The notes: a model not told the origin generated them from the letters alone. A DNA stretch of 64,000 nt from Nocardiopsis_B mangrovi (GCF_042653925.1 NZ_JBHSFQ010000021.1:1-64000); one strand, 5' to 3'. Shown: positions 24,608-33,760, counted from the first letter of the stretch. A program made the numbers and translations.

Positions 24608-25870
24608 ATGTCGGCACGCGGAAGGTCCCCGCTCTCGCGGCGGCGATTCCTCCAGGCGTCGGGGCTCACCGGGGCCGGCCTGCTGGCCGCGGCGTGCGGC
24701 TCCGACACGGGCCGCGGCGGTACCGACGGCACCCTCGCCCACTGGTACCACCAGTACGGCGAGGACGGGGTGGAGGAGGCCGTGCGGCGCTACGCCGCCG
24801 CCTTCGACGGCGCCGAGATCGACGTCCAGTGGACGCCCGGCAACTACGACACCAAGCTGCTGTCGGCGCTCCAGGGCAGCTCCCCGCCCGACGTCTTCGA
24901 ATACCAGACAAAGGCCGACCTGGTCCGGGCCGGCCACCTGGAACCCCTCGACGACATCATCGCCGACGTCCGCGACGACTTCTCCGCCGCCTCACTGGCC
25001 TCGCACACCTTCGAGGGGTCGGTCTACGGCATCCCGCAGGCGGTCGACACCCAGATCCTCGTCTACCGCAGGAGCCTGCTCGACGACGCCGGGGTGGAGC
25101 CGCCCACCACCTTCGACGCGCTCGCCGACGCCGCACGGGAGCTCACCGACGGCGACCGCAAGGGGCTCTTCCTCGGCAACAACGGCGGCACCGACGTCCT
25201 GGGCCCGGTGTGGCTGTGGTCGGTCGGCCTCCACTACGTCACCGAGGAGCACCGCGCCGGGTTCGACGACCCCGCGGCGGCCGGCGTCCTCACCCGGCTC
25301 CACGACCTCTTCGAGAGCGACGCGCTGCTGCTCGGCGCCCCCACCGACTGGTCCGACCCTTCGGCGCTCCTCCAGGGACTGACCGCCATGCAGTGGACCG
25401 GCCTGTGGGCGCTGCCGCAGATCGAGGCGGAGTTCGGCGACGACTACGGGGTCCTGCCCTGGCCCCGGCTCGACGACGGCGGCGCCGACTCCGTGCCGGT
25501 CGGGGCGTTCGGCGCCATGGTGTACGCGGGCGGAGCGCAGAAGGACCTCGCCAAGGAGTACGTCCGGTGGCTGTGGATCGGGCAGACCGCCTACCAGGAG
25601 GACTTCAACCTCGGATACGGATTCCACATCCCGCCGCGCGCGAACATCGCCGAGGGCGCCGAGCAGCTGTCCGCCGGCCCCGCCGCCGACGTGGTGCGCT
25701 ACGTCGAAGAGCTCGGCCGCCCCAGCAACCCGCCCGAGTGGACCCCCGCGATGGACAGCACCTACAAGGACGCGCTGTCCAACATCGTGCGCGGCGGGGC
25801 CGACGCCGAAACGGAACTGAAGGCGGCGGCGGAGACGGTGCAGGGCGAACTCGATACGCTGTTCGGCTGA
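24608..25870 (+). CDS. Sugar-type ABC substrate-binding lipoprotein, Tat-exported
   Basis: Extracellular solute-binding protein of 420 aa (family 1, carbohydrate type). The N-terminus has a twin-arginine signal SRRRFLQASG and a lipobox LLAAAC (Cys near residue 33). The mature part carries TLAHWYHQYGED, VDVQW-like IDVQWTPGNYDTKLLSALQG, PPDVFEY, YGIPQAVDTQILVYRRSLLD and the segment WTPAMDSTYKDALSNIVRG. The ATG at 24608 was chosen because the signal starts there. It heads an operon with two permeases and no local ATPase, which is usual for actinobacterial sugar importers served by a shared MsiK-type ATPase. Confidence 0.88.
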   Translation: MSARGRSPLSRRRFLQASGLTGAGLLAAACGSDTGRGGTDGTLAHWYHQYGEDGVEEAVRRYAAAFDGAEIDVQWTPGNYDTKLLSALQGSSPPDVFEYQTKADLVRAGHLEPLDDIIADVRDDFSAASLASHTFEGSVYGIPQAVDTQILVYRRSLLDDAGVEPPTTFDALADAARELTDGDRKGLFLGNNGGTDVLGPVWLWSVGLHYVTEEHRAGFDDPAAAGVLTRLHDLFESDALLLGAPTDWSDPSALLQGLTAMQWTGLWALPQIEAEFGDDYGVLPWPRLDDGGADSVPVGAFGAMVYAGGAQKDLAKEYVRWLWIGQTAYQEDFNLGYGFHIPPRANIAEGAEQLSAGPAADVVRYVEELGRPSNPPEWTPAMDSTYKDALSNIVRGGADAETELKAAAETVQGELDTLFG

Positions 25871-25959
25871 CACGGGCGGCGGCCGGTCCCGCCGCGCGGG
25901 CGGTGCGGCCGGGGCGGAGGCGGGCGCCGGCCGGCCGGCCGCGGGGGAACGAGGGGGAC

Positions 25960-26895
25960 ATGGGCGCGCCGACGACGACCCGGCGCCGGCCGGGAGCACT
26001 CCTGGACCGGCCCGCCTGGGCGTTCTGGATCCTGGCCGGGCCGTTCGTCATCGGGCTGGCGGTGTTCGGCTACATCCCGATCCTGTGGAGCGTGTACCTG
26101 AGCTTCTTCGAGGCGCGCAACACCGTCACGCCGACCGAGTTCGTCGGGCTGCGCAACTACGCCGACATGCTGACCTCGCCGGCGTTCCTCGACAGCCTGC
26201 TCACCTTCACCCTGTTCGCGCTGTTCATCGTGCCCACCACCTTCGTGTGCTCGCTGGGCCTGGCGCTGCTGGTGAACCAGGCGCGCTGGGCGCAGCCGCT
26301 CCTGCGGTCCGTGTACTTCCTGCCCGCCGCCTGCTCCTACGTCGTCGCCGCGCTGATCTGGAAGCTGTCGATCTTCAACGGAGTGCGGTTCGGGCTGGCC
26401 AACACCGTGCTGGGCTGGTTCGGCCTGGACAACGTGGCATGGCTGGCGGTCACCGATCCGCCCTGGTACTGGCTGGTGCTGGTGACCCTGCGGCTGTGGC
26501 TCCAGGTGGGCTTCTACATGCTCATCTTCCTGGCCGGGCTCCAGCGGATCCCGGTCACGCTCTACGAGGCGGCGTTCGTCGACGGCGCCCGGCGGGGCTG
26601 GACCACGCTGCGCCACATCACCCTGCCGCAGCTGCGCGCCACATCGGCGGCGGTGCTGCTGCTCAACCTGATCGCGGCCTACCAGGCGTTCGACGAGTTC
26701 TACAACGTGCTCGGCAACGACGGCGCCTACCCGCCCTACGCCCGTCCCCCGCTGGTGTACCTCTACTACACGGCGCTGGGATCGGGCCAGGACTTCGGCC
26801 ACGGCAGCGCCGGCGCGGTGATCCTCGCCCTGCTCATCGCGATCGTCACCCTGACACAGGGGCGGCTCCTCGGATTCGGACGGAACCACACGTGA
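25960..26895 (+). CDS. Sugar ABC transporter permease (MalF/UgpA type)
   Basis: Membrane permease of 311 aa with six predicted spans, beginning WAFWILAGPFVIGLAVFGYIP with the usual SVYLSFFEARN loop. The coupling loop reads TLYEAAFVDGARRGWTTLRHITLPQL (EAA motif with DGA). GAGGGGG precedes the ATG. It forms a pore with the next gene product and overlaps it by 4 nt. Confidence 0.92.
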   Translation: MGAPTTTRRRPGALLDRPAWAFWILAGPFVIGLAVFGYIPILWSVYLSFFEARNTVTPTEFVGLRNYADMLTSPAFLDSLLTFTLFALFIVPTTFVCSLGLALLVNQARWAQPLLRSVYFLPAACSYVVAALIWKLSIFNGVRFGLANTVLGWFGLDNVAWLAVTDPPWYWLVLVTLRLWLQVGFYMLIFLAGLQRIPVTLYEAAFVDGARRGWTTLRHITLPQLRATSAAVLLLNLIAAYQAFDEFYNVLGNDGAYPPYARPPLVYLYYTALGSGQDFGHGSAGAVILALLIAIVTLTQGRLLGFGRNHT

Positions 26896-27815
26896 GCGCG
26901 ACCACCCCCGCCCCCACGGCAGCGGACCGCCCCTCCCCCGCCGGGCGCCCCTCCCCCGGCACAGGCGCCCGGCGGCCGGGCCCCCACCGCACCCGCGCCC
27001 TGGTGGCGGCGGTACTGCTCTACACGGTGCTGGTCGCCGTCGCTGCCCTGTTCCTGCTGCCCTACTACCTGATCGCACGCAACGGGCTGTCGACGCCCGA
27101 GGAGATCACCTCGCCGGAGTGGACGCTGCTGCCGTCGACGCTGCAATGGGGCAACATCGCCGAGCTGTTCGGCCCCGGATCGCTGATGGCCGTGGGCCTG
27201 TGGAACTCGGCGGTGGTCGCCGTGCTGCAGACCGCCGGCCAGCTCCTGGTATGCGCCCCGGCCGGCTACGCCCTGGCGCGCGTCCCCTACCGCTACGCCG
27301 ACACCGTGTTCTACGCGGTCGTGGTGGTCCTGATGATCCCGGCGGCGGTGACCTTCGTGCCGACCTTCGTCATGGTGTCCTCTCTGGGCTGGGTGAGCAG
27401 CCTTCGCGGCCTGGTGGTGCCCATGCTGTTCAGCGGCTTCACCGCGTTCCTGTTCCGCCAGTTCTTCCTGGGCTTCCCGCGCGAACTGGAGGACGCGGCC
27501 CGGGTCGACGGCCTGGGCTACTGGGGGACGTTCTGGCGCATCGTGGTGCCCAACTCGCTGCCGTTCTTCGCGGCCATCGCGGTGATCACCTTCATCGGGA
27601 GCTGGAACTCATTCCTGTGGCCGCTGGTCATCGCGCAGGACGCGCAGGCGTGGACCGTGCAGGTGGTGCTGTCGACCTACATCACCGCGCAGACGATCGA
27701 CCTCCAGGAGCTGTTCGCCGCAGCGGCGGTGTCGGTGGCGCCGCTGGTGCTGGTGTTCCTGTTCTTCCAGCGCCACATCGTCCAGGGCGCGACCGAGACC
27801 GGCATCAAGGGCTGA
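26892..27815 (+). CDS. Sugar ABC transporter permease (MalG/UgpE type)
   Basis: Second permease of 307 aa with six predicted spans after a 35-residue Pro-rich cytoplasmic start. The EAA loop is clear (ELEDAARVDGLGYWGTFWRIVVP), as is the NSFLWPLVIA segment of MalG homologues. GTG at 26892 overlaps the first permease stop. Its 3' end overlaps the convergent alpha/beta hydrolase gene by 11 nt, so transcripts from both strands may interfere there. Confidence 0.92.
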   Translation: MSATTPAPTAADRPSPAGRPSPGTGARRPGPHRTRALVAAVLLYTVLVAVAALFLLPYYLIARNGLSTPEEITSPEWTLLPSTLQWGNIAELFGPGSLMAVGLWNSAVVAVLQTAGQLLVCAPAGYALARVPYRYADTVFYAVVVVLMIPAAVTFVPTFVMVSSLGWVSSLRGLVVPMLFSGFTAFLFRQFFLGFPRELEDAARVDGLGYWGTFWRIVVPNSLPFFAAIAVITFIGSWNSFLWPLVIAQDAQAWTVQVVLSTYITAQTIDLQELFAAAAVSVAPLVLVFLFFQRHIVQGATETGIKG

Positions 27816-28641
27816 CCGCACCCGGGACCGCGGGCGGCGCCCCGGTCAGGGGGTGGGCGGCGAGGAAGTCCAGGACGGCGTCGTCGGCCGCGGGACGGGC
27901 CTCGTGCGGGTAGCCGTGCCGGGCGCCGGGCAGGATGTGCGCCCGCGCACCCGGGATGCGCGCCGCCAGTATGTGGGCGTTGGCGGCCGGGGTGAGGATG
28001 TCGTCGCCGCCGTGCAGGACCAGGGTGGGCGCCTGGATCGCGCCGAGCAGGTCCGCGGCGTCGTGGCCGCTGCTCGCGGCATAGTGCAGCCGCTGGGAGT
28101 GGCGCGTGTTGGCGGGCAGGACCGACTCCACGGCGCCGGGGTGGGCGCCGCCCCAGGCGGGGGTGAAGAAGAGGTCGGCGATGGCGGCGCGGCCCTCGGG
28201 CGAGGCCGCCCGGCGCAGGGCGCGGGTGGCCTCGGGCGGCCGGGCGGCTTCGAGCGCGCCTCCGGGGCCGGTCGAGCCGAGCACCAACGCGCCGACCCGC
28301 TCCGGTGCCACCGCGGCGAGGACCTGGGCGACCCGGCCGCCCATGGAGAAGCCGTAGACGTGGGCGCGGGCGACGCCGAGGGTGTCGAGGACCGCGAGGG
28401 CGTCGTGGGCGAACAGGCGGGTGGTGTAGCCGGCGGCACCGTCGGGCGGCTCGGGGGTGTCGCTGCCGCCGGTACCGCGGGTGTCGAGGAGGATGACCCG
28501 GTGGTGGCGGGCGAAGGCGGTGTCGACGCCGGCCCACATGCGGTGGTCCAGGGACTGCCCGCTGAGCAGCAGCAGCGGATCGCCGTCGCCGAGGGTGTCG
28601 TACCAGATGCGGGTGGTGTCGGCGGTGATCGCATGGCTCAC
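27805..28641 (-). CDS. Alpha/beta hydrolase (3-oxoadipate enol-lactonase-like)
   Basis: Cytosolic hydrolase of 278 aa. Segments seen: RIWYDTLGDGDPLLLLSGQS (oxyanion region), RVILLDTRGTGGSDTP, the nucleophile elbow GFSMGGRVAQ, the Asp region TLVLHGGDDILTP, and PGARHGYPHE for the His. The pattern is typical of lactonases and esterases of the PcaD group. It is on the same strand as the talarate/galactarate dehydratase gene, about 215 bp downstream of it, so a lactone-opening role in acid-sugar use is possible but unproven. Confidence 0.82.
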   Translation of the reverse strand: MSHAITADTTRIWYDTLGDGDPLLLLSGQSLDHRMWAGVDTAFARHHRVILLDTRGTGGSDTPEPPDGAAGYTTRLFAHDALAVLDTLGVARAHVYGFSMGGRVAQVLAAVAPERVGALVLGSTGPGGALEAARPPEATRALRRAASPEGRAAIADLFFTPAWGGAHPGAVESVLPANTRHSQRLHYAASSGHDAADLLGAIQAPTLVLHGGDDILTPAANAHILAARIPGARAHILPGARHGYPHEARPAADDAVLDFLAAHPLTGAPPAVPGAVSP

Positions 28642-28856
28642 GTCCCCCGACGCTACCCCACCGGCGAGATGGGGCCGGACGCGGCGGGGTACCCGGTCGG
28701 AACGGCCCGGCCGTCCCGACCGCCGCTGCCGCCCCGGCAGCGCCCCGGCCGGTACGGTGCCGGAGCGGGACGGTGCGGGAACCGGGATCCGGGCCGAGGC
28801 CGGGTCGAGAGCGGGGCCGAGGTCAGGCCGACTCCGGGGCCAGGCCGGGTCCGGAC

Positions 28857-30032
28857 TCAGCCGACGATATTCGCCGTGGCCACGGTCCAGGCGCGGGCCT
28901 GCTCACTGATGGTGACGCCGAGGCCGGGCCGGTCGGAGACGTGCATGCGCCCGCCCGAGATCTCCAGGTGCTCGTCGAACAGCGGGTCGAGCCATTCGAA
29001 GTGCTCGACCCAGGGCTCGCGCGCGTAGGCCGCGGCCAGATGGACGTGGATCTCCATGGCGAAGTGCGGGGCCAGGCTGAGGCCGGCGTGGTCGGCCAGC
29101 CCCATGACCTTGAGAAACGGGGTGATCCCGCCGATGCGCGGAGCATCGGGCTGGACGATGTCGGCGCCGCGCAGCCGGATCAGCTCGGCGTGCTCGGCGA
29201 CGCTCGTGAGCATCTCGCCCGTTGCGATGGGGGTGTCGAACGTCGCGGCGAGCATCGCGTGGCCCTCGGCGTCGTAGGCGTCGAGGGGCTCCTCGATCCA
29301 GACGAGGTCGTAGCCGTCCAGCGCCCGGCACATCCGGCGCGCGGTGGCGCGGTCCCACTGCTGGTTGGCGTCGACCATCAAGGGCACGCCGGCGCCGAGG
29401 TGCTCGCGCACCGCCGCGACGCGGGCGAGGTCGGCGGCGCTGTCGGGCTGGCCGACCTTGATCTTGATCCCGCCGATCCCCGCGGCCACGGCGGCGCTCG
29501 ACTTCTCCAGGACCTCCTCGATCGGGGCGTGCAGGAAGCCCCCGGAGGTGTTGTACGTGCGTACGGAGTCGCGGTGCGCGCCGAGCAGCTTGGCCAGGGG
29601 CAGCCCCGCACGCTTGGCCTTGAGGTCCCACAGCGCGATATCGAAGGCGGCGATGGCCTGCACCGACAGCCCGCTGCGCCCGACGGAGGCCCCGGCCCAC
29701 ACGAGCTTGTCCCAGATCTTGGCGATGTCGCTGGGGTCCTCGCCGATCAGGACCGGTGCGATCTCCTTGGCGTGCGCGAACTGGCCGGGCCCGCCGGCGC
29801 GCTTGGAGTAGCCGAACCCGACGCCCTCGTGGCCGGATTCCGTGGTGATCTCGGCGAAGAGCATCGCGACCTCGGTCATCGGCCGCTGCCGCCCCGTGAG
29901 GACCTTGGCGTCGCTGATGGGCACGGCGAGCGGCAGGATGACCGAGGAGATCCGGACGGAGGCGATCCGGTCGAGAGTGGCCGGACCGGCGGCTGCAACA
30001 GGGGACGCGGCGGAGGTGCTGTCGGTACTCAT
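28857..30032 (-). CDS. L-talarate/galactarate dehydratase (enolase superfamily)
   Basis: Mg-dependent dehydratase of 391 aa in the mandelate-racemase group. Long stretches fit what I recall of the characterised Salmonella enzyme: SDAKVLTGRQRPMTEVA, GVGFGYSKRAGGPGQFAHAK, LAKLLGAHRDSV with YNTSGGFLH, GIGGIKIKVGQ (KxK base), LMVDANQQWDRATARRM and WIEEPLDAYD (metal ligands), ATGEMLTS, and APHFAMEIHVHLAAAY (His base). It converts L-talarate or galactarate to 5-keto-4-deoxy-D-glucarate. ATG 30032 has AGGAG 10 nt upstream. Two dyads upstream are probable control sites. The adjacent sugar importer may feed it. Confidence 0.88.
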   Translation of the reverse strand: MSTDSTSAASPVAAAGPATLDRIASVRISSVILPLAVPISDAKVLTGRQRPMTEVAMLFAEITTESGHEGVGFGYSKRAGGPGQFAHAKEIAPVLIGEDPSDIAKIWDKLVWAGASVGRSGLSVQAIAAFDIALWDLKAKRAGLPLAKLLGAHRDSVRTYNTSGGFLHAPIEEVLEKSSAAVAAGIGGIKIKVGQPDSAADLARVAAVREHLGAGVPLMVDANQQWDRATARRMCRALDGYDLVWIEEPLDAYDAEGHAMLAATFDTPIATGEMLTSVAEHAELIRLRGADIVQPDAPRIGGITPFLKVMGLADHAGLSLAPHFAMEIHVHLAAAYAREPWVEHFEWLDPLFDEHLEISGGRMHVSDRPGLGVTISEQARAWTVATANIVG

Positions 30033-30659
30033 CGTGGATCTGCTCCTGGTCGGACGGGCGTGGCACGCACGGCGGGCGGGTCGACGGCGATCGTTCCCCT
30101 CCGGCCGGGCCCACCCGCCGTGAGACCACCACCGGGACATCCGCACCGAAACCGCAGTGAAACCTGTGAGGAACCTAATCCGGCACGACGATGCAGGTCA
30201 ATGCCCCATTGGGCATCCATCTATACCCTTTGGGCATCACCCCTGGCGGTCGCTGTTACTCCGTGCAACAGCAAGAAAGCGTGTTCCGAAATTCGGTCGA
30301 CACCCTCAAACGGGAGTCCCCACAGCCACCCAGTCGACGACAGCCTCTGAGACCGCACCATCTGCCACCACAGATCGCTACACGAAGGTGACCTCACACG
30401 ATTCCATGCCACAGGACAATGCGACTTCCGACCAGTCGTTCCAACAACATCAAGATTGTCAGCCAACACCACTATTCTCATGAAGCGTGACAGCACAGCG
30501 AAGCGGCCACAGAAGCGGGCAACATCCCACCCTGCCCACGAAGACCCGAGCAGAACGATTCGGCCCGCGCCGGACTCCACCTTCACCCTAAATCCGACCG
30601 AACGAGCACAAAACACTCATTCATCATTTAATTCATAATCCCGATACTAGGTCCAATTA
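30033..30659. other. Left boundary region of the low-GC island
   Basis: From about 30150 base composition becomes clearly poorer in G+C and stays so to about 44400. The first part holds the promoter side of the dehydratase gene and two dyads. The rest (30240-30659) has short open frames on both strands without recognisable domains, and runs into the AT-rich promoter region of the STAND gene (ATTTAATTCATAATC near 30627-30641). No tRNA, integrase or direct repeat was seen. Confidence 0.5.
30201..30237. promoter_or_regulatory. Two operator-like dyads upstream of the dehydratase gene
   Basis: ATGCCC-N4-GGGCAT (30201-30216) is followed 22 bp further on by ATACCC-N3-GGGCAT (30223-30237). The two-helical-turn spacing suits a pair of repressor dimers. 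They lie 170-205 bp upstream of the dehydratase start. The regulator, perhaps of the GntR, IclR or LacI type usual for acid-sugar genes, is not in the window. Confidence 0.45.
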
Positions 30660-33554
30660 ATGACGAACAACCCCACCGCCCCTCAAATCCTAACCACGAC
30701 ATTCCCAAGAGAGGACAGCGGTCGATCAACCCTAGATCGTTATTATTGGCAGGCATGGGCAACGACCTACCGGAGCTTTGAGCTCCTCGGTGCATATCTA
30801 AAAAATCCACAGAAAGACACTCCAACACAGGAATGGTCACTCATCTGCGAATGGCACGAGGATTTTGTCACCATACAAGGCGATCAGGTCGATATTTATT
30901 CGGTAAAACACAGGGATATCACCGGAGAAAAATGGCACTTCAAAGACTTTCTGACCAAAGGCGGAATACTTCATTTATTCGCGACGTGGCTTCTCCTTGA
31001 GAGAACTTGTCACTGCGTCGTGTACACCAATTCCGAAATGCTTGGACAAAGCGTCAAACAACTAAGACAAGCGACGGAGTTCTTTGGAACCAAACCGGCA
31101 TCCAACGTCTCCCAGGAGAAATCTGCGATGAAGGTTGTCACGGACATCGCAAAATTGACGCTCGAAGAACACAGGAACCGTGGTGATTTCCGGCTGCCCG
31201 ACGACCTACTCATCCGGATCGAGGCCGATGGTGCTCTGACGATCCTTGAGGACATAATCCGGGACTTCCTGAGCTCATTGCGCCTGGTCACAGATCTACC
31301 CGAGCGCCGGAGCACCCACGTCATGACGCCAAGCAGTCCCGTACGCGTCTGCCTGGATGCCCTGGGGCTTCCATGCCTCCTCACCGAGACGGCATGGGCC
31401 ACGGTGGAGTCCATGGTCCGCCAGCGCATGAGAGGCGTGAGGAATATCGCCTGGCTGTCCGGAAGCCACGAAGGCTACCGAGTTCTCCGCTCCCCTGATT
31501 GGCTCAGCAGCTCAGAGTTCGAACAATTGGCCAGGACCCTTACTCCACGCCAGATGATCGAGGCCTTGAGAAGGTGCGATAAAACAGGCATAGAAGTAAT
31601 TCGACCCAAAATACCAAATTCATCCCGAAACCGTCTTCCCGCCAACGAGAGTCCTTATGTGAAGAGTGAACAACACCCTCACATCGATCTCGAGCGACTT
31701 CACAATAACGTGCTCATCACCGGCAGCCCTGGAGTCGGAAAAACATGTTTGGCGATCGAATACGCATACGCAGGCACAAAGGCCTTCCCCGACGGACAGT
31801 TGATGGTCGATATGCAGGGGTTCGCTCCCGGAAACCCCATGTCCACCGACGATGCCGTGACGAGGCTTCTGGATCAGCTCGGTGAAAATCAGGATACGTC
31901 TGGCGAAACCAAAGAGGCCCGCCGGTTCCGCTATCTTGACATCGTCGAGAGCGGTAGATTCGTCATCGTCCTGGACAACGTTCCTGACAGTGACTCCGTC
32001 CTCCCCCTCATCCCCCGAGGCGAAGGCACGGCCACCATAATCACGAGCCGCCGACCCCTGAGTACGCTCTTGAGACGGAGAGGAGTCACCCACATCCAAT
32101 TGAACCCGCTCTCTGAGGCCGAGGCGCGTGAACTCCTTACGGCGCATCTCGGTGCAAATCGTCTCGCAGCCTTCCCTGATGCGACGGACGCCCTCCTGCG
32201 CGTGTGCGACGGGATGCCTCTCGCGATCACGATCCTGGCCGCCCAGATACGCCGGTCCCCCGATGATCCGCTTTCTTCGTTCGTCTCCGATCTAGCGGAT
32301 GCCGAGGGAAGACTCGACCTCCTCGATCTCGACGAACCCTATTCCAGTGTCAGGACCGTCTTCTCCTGGACGTACGAAAAGCTCACACCCGAACTCCAGG
32401 AAGCCTTCGTACTTTTCGGCGCCGCTCCTGTCCGGTATCTCGAAAGCAGCGCGGCCGGGGCTCTGCTCGGGACGGACACCGCAGGTAGACGACTACGCCG
32501 CCTGCATGACGCTCACCTACTGCGAAAGCGTGCAGACGGACGATTCCAGATGCATGACCTGTTCCGCGACTTTGCAACATCAATCTGCAATCACACGGAA
32601 AACCTCCGTTGCGCCAGCGACAAGGGCAACGAAAGACTGATTCGGCACTATGCCAAGCTGGCGAGAGAAGCATCCGGTACAAGACGATGGTCCGGTCCCG
32701 ATGTCGACACGCTCTTGGAGACCGTCACCCACGCCACCACCAGAGGACAGGTCGATGAAGCTCGCGACATCGCGGACGCGCTCACCGAGCACCTATGGTG
32801 GCAGGGCCGGTCGATCGACTGTGCCGACATGCTCAAGCGGGTCGTCCATGCCCGTCCGCCATCCCCGAACCCCGGCATACAGGCCCACTTGCTACGGCAG
32901 CTGGCCATCACCTTACGTCGGATAGGCTTCCATGAAGCGTCAGCGGAGTACGCCGAACAGGCGCTGGCGGTTTTGGTGCCGGAACCGGACCTGCGTTCCG
33001 CCATCGAAAGCCATTACGTTCTCGCCGTAACGCACTCCTACGCCAACAGGCATGAACTTGCCGTCCCAGCGTATCGCAAGGCACTCCAGGGTTTCCGGAA
33101 GATCGGCGACCGGAGCAGCGTGGGCGATGCCCTTAACGGTCTGGGATGGAGTCTCGCTGAGATCGGCGATACCTCAACGGGACTCCGTTACTGCCACCAG
33201 GCACGGGAGATCCATCGTGCCCATCAAGACGAGAACAACGAGGCGGCCGACCTCGACAGCATCGCGTGTATCCACCACAGGATCGGTAACCACCCGACAG
33301 CCATCGAGTACTTCGAACTCTGTCTCGACACATATCGCCGCATAGGCCACCGCCCGAATGAGGCTCGCACACTGGCCAGCATGGGCGACACCTGTATGGC
33401 CGCCGGCGATGCAGATGGCGCCCGCGCGTCATGGGTCGACGCCATCGCCATTCTGGACGAGATCGAACCTGCAAGCGCGGACAGGATCCGGAAAAAGATG
33501 ACCGGCCTTCCCTTCGAGGTCGGTACGCACCCGGACGGATCCGACACCTTCTAG
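30660..33554 (+). CDS. STAND ATPase: nuclease-like N-terminus, NB-ARC, TPR
   Basis: Predicted defence sensor/effector of 964 aa. Residues about 15-110 resemble the Cap4/DUF4297 PD-(D/E)XK endonuclease fold: YYWQAW helix, EWHEDFV, then DIYSVKHRD (D78, K83) and a W-x(n)-F helix. The usual acidic or Gln residue before x-K is Ser81. NB-ARC follows: Walker A GSPGVGKT (355-362), Walker B VIVLDNV (Asp439), the segment TIITSRRPLS and GMPLAITILAAQI. The winged-helix end MHDLFRDFA is at 631-639. From about 700 to 940 there are TPR-type helical repeats, the probable ligand sensor. In the family, binding triggers oligomerisation and effector activation. No DNA-binding SARP domain is present, so it is not an AfsR-type regulator. 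Confidence 0.8.
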   Translation: MTNNPTAPQILTTTFPREDSGRSTLDRYYWQAWATTYRSFELLGAYLKNPQKDTPTQEWSLICEWHEDFVTIQGDQVDIYSVKHRDITGEKWHFKDFLTKGGILHLFATWLLLERTCHCVVYTNSEMLGQSVKQLRQATEFFGTKPASNVSQEKSAMKVVTDIAKLTLEEHRNRGDFRLPDDLLIRIEADGALTILEDIIRDFLSSLRLVTDLPERRSTHVMTPSSPVRVCLDALGLPCLLTETAWATVESMVRQRMRGVRNIAWLSGSHEGYRVLRSPDWLSSSEFEQLARTLTPRQMIEALRRCDKTGIEVIRPKIPNSSRNRLPANESPYVKSEQHPHIDLERLHNNVLITGSPGVGKTCLAIEYAYAGTKAFPDGQLMVDMQGFAPGNPMSTDDAVTRLLDQLGENQDTSGETKEARRFRYLDIVESGRFVIVLDNVPDSDSVLPLIPRGEGTATIITSRRPLSTLLRRRGVTHIQLNPLSEAEARELLTAHLGANRLAAFPDATDALLRVCDGMPLAITILAAQIRRSPDDPLSSFVSDLADAEGRLDLLDLDEPYSSVRTVFSWTYEKLTPELQEAFVLFGAAPVRYLESSAAGALLGTDTAGRRLRRLHDAHLLRKRADGRFQMHDLFRDFATSICNHTENLRCASDKGNERLIRHYAKLAREASGTRRWSGPDVDTLLETVTHATTRGQVDEARDIADALTEHLWWQGRSIDCADMLKRVVHARPPSPNPGIQAHLLRQLAITLRRIGFHEASAEYAEQALAVLVPEPDLRSAIESHYVLAVTHSYANRHELAVPAYRKALQGFRKIGDRSSVGDALNGLGWSLAEIGDTSTGLRYCHQAREIHRAHQDENNEAADLDSIACIHHRIGNHPTAIEYFELCLDTYRRIGHRPNEARTLASMGDTCMAAGDADGARASWVDAIAILDEIEPASADRIRKKMTGLPFEVGTHPDGSDTF

Positions 33555-33589
33555 CCACGACCAAAAAAATGTCGCGCGGGTATGAAAGA

Positions 33590-33730
33590 ATGGCGTATGT
33601 TCGTCATCGGCACCTGGATGTCCGGACTCCACCGCCGATGACATTCGTGTTGGACCCAAATGAAAATGAAAGCGAGAAGATGCCCGAGCGTCGTCCCACC
33701 AACCCGAAGAAGCCTCCGAAGACCACCTGA
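33590..33730 (+). CDS. Possible small protein downstream of the STAND gene
   Basis: A short frame of 46 aa from ATG 33590 (30 aa from ATG 33638) ends just before a strong terminator. The tail is highly charged and Pro/Lys/Thr-rich (DPNENESEKMPERRPTNPKK). GAAAG lies close to ATG 33590, but neither start has a strong binding site. It could be a co-transcribed accessory peptide of the STAND gene or simply 3' untranslated sequence. I recognise no family. Confidence 0.3.
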   Translation: MAYVRHRHLDVRTPPPMTFVLDPNENESEKMPERRPTNPKKPPKTT

Positions 33731-33734
33731 TCCA

Positions 33735-33760
33735 GGCGGGTGGACGATCGTCCACCCGCC
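33735..33760. terminator. Terminator after the STAND gene
   Basis: A perfect inverted repeat, GGCGGGTGGAC-GATC-GTCCACCCGCC (11-bp arms), is followed by TTT. It ends the plus-strand STAND transcript about 180 nt after its stop, and the 3' end of the convergent kinase gene is about 100 nt further on. Confidence 0.8.

Noticed and set aside
30221..30616. Minus-strand frame of 131 codons at the island edge
   Set aside because: No recognisable motif and no good ribosome site; the region looks like non-coding boundary sequence, though a small unknown gene cannot be excluded.
30660..33554. AfsR/SARP-type regulator of antibiotic synthesis
   Set aside because: The NB-ARC and TPR parts are similar, but the N-terminus lacks the OmpR-like DNA-binding and BTA domains and looks like a nuclease fold instead.
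33638..33730. FxLD-type lanthipeptide precursor (FVLD near the N-terminus)
   Set aside because: The four-residue match is weak, the tail has no cysteines, and no modification enzyme gene is nearby.
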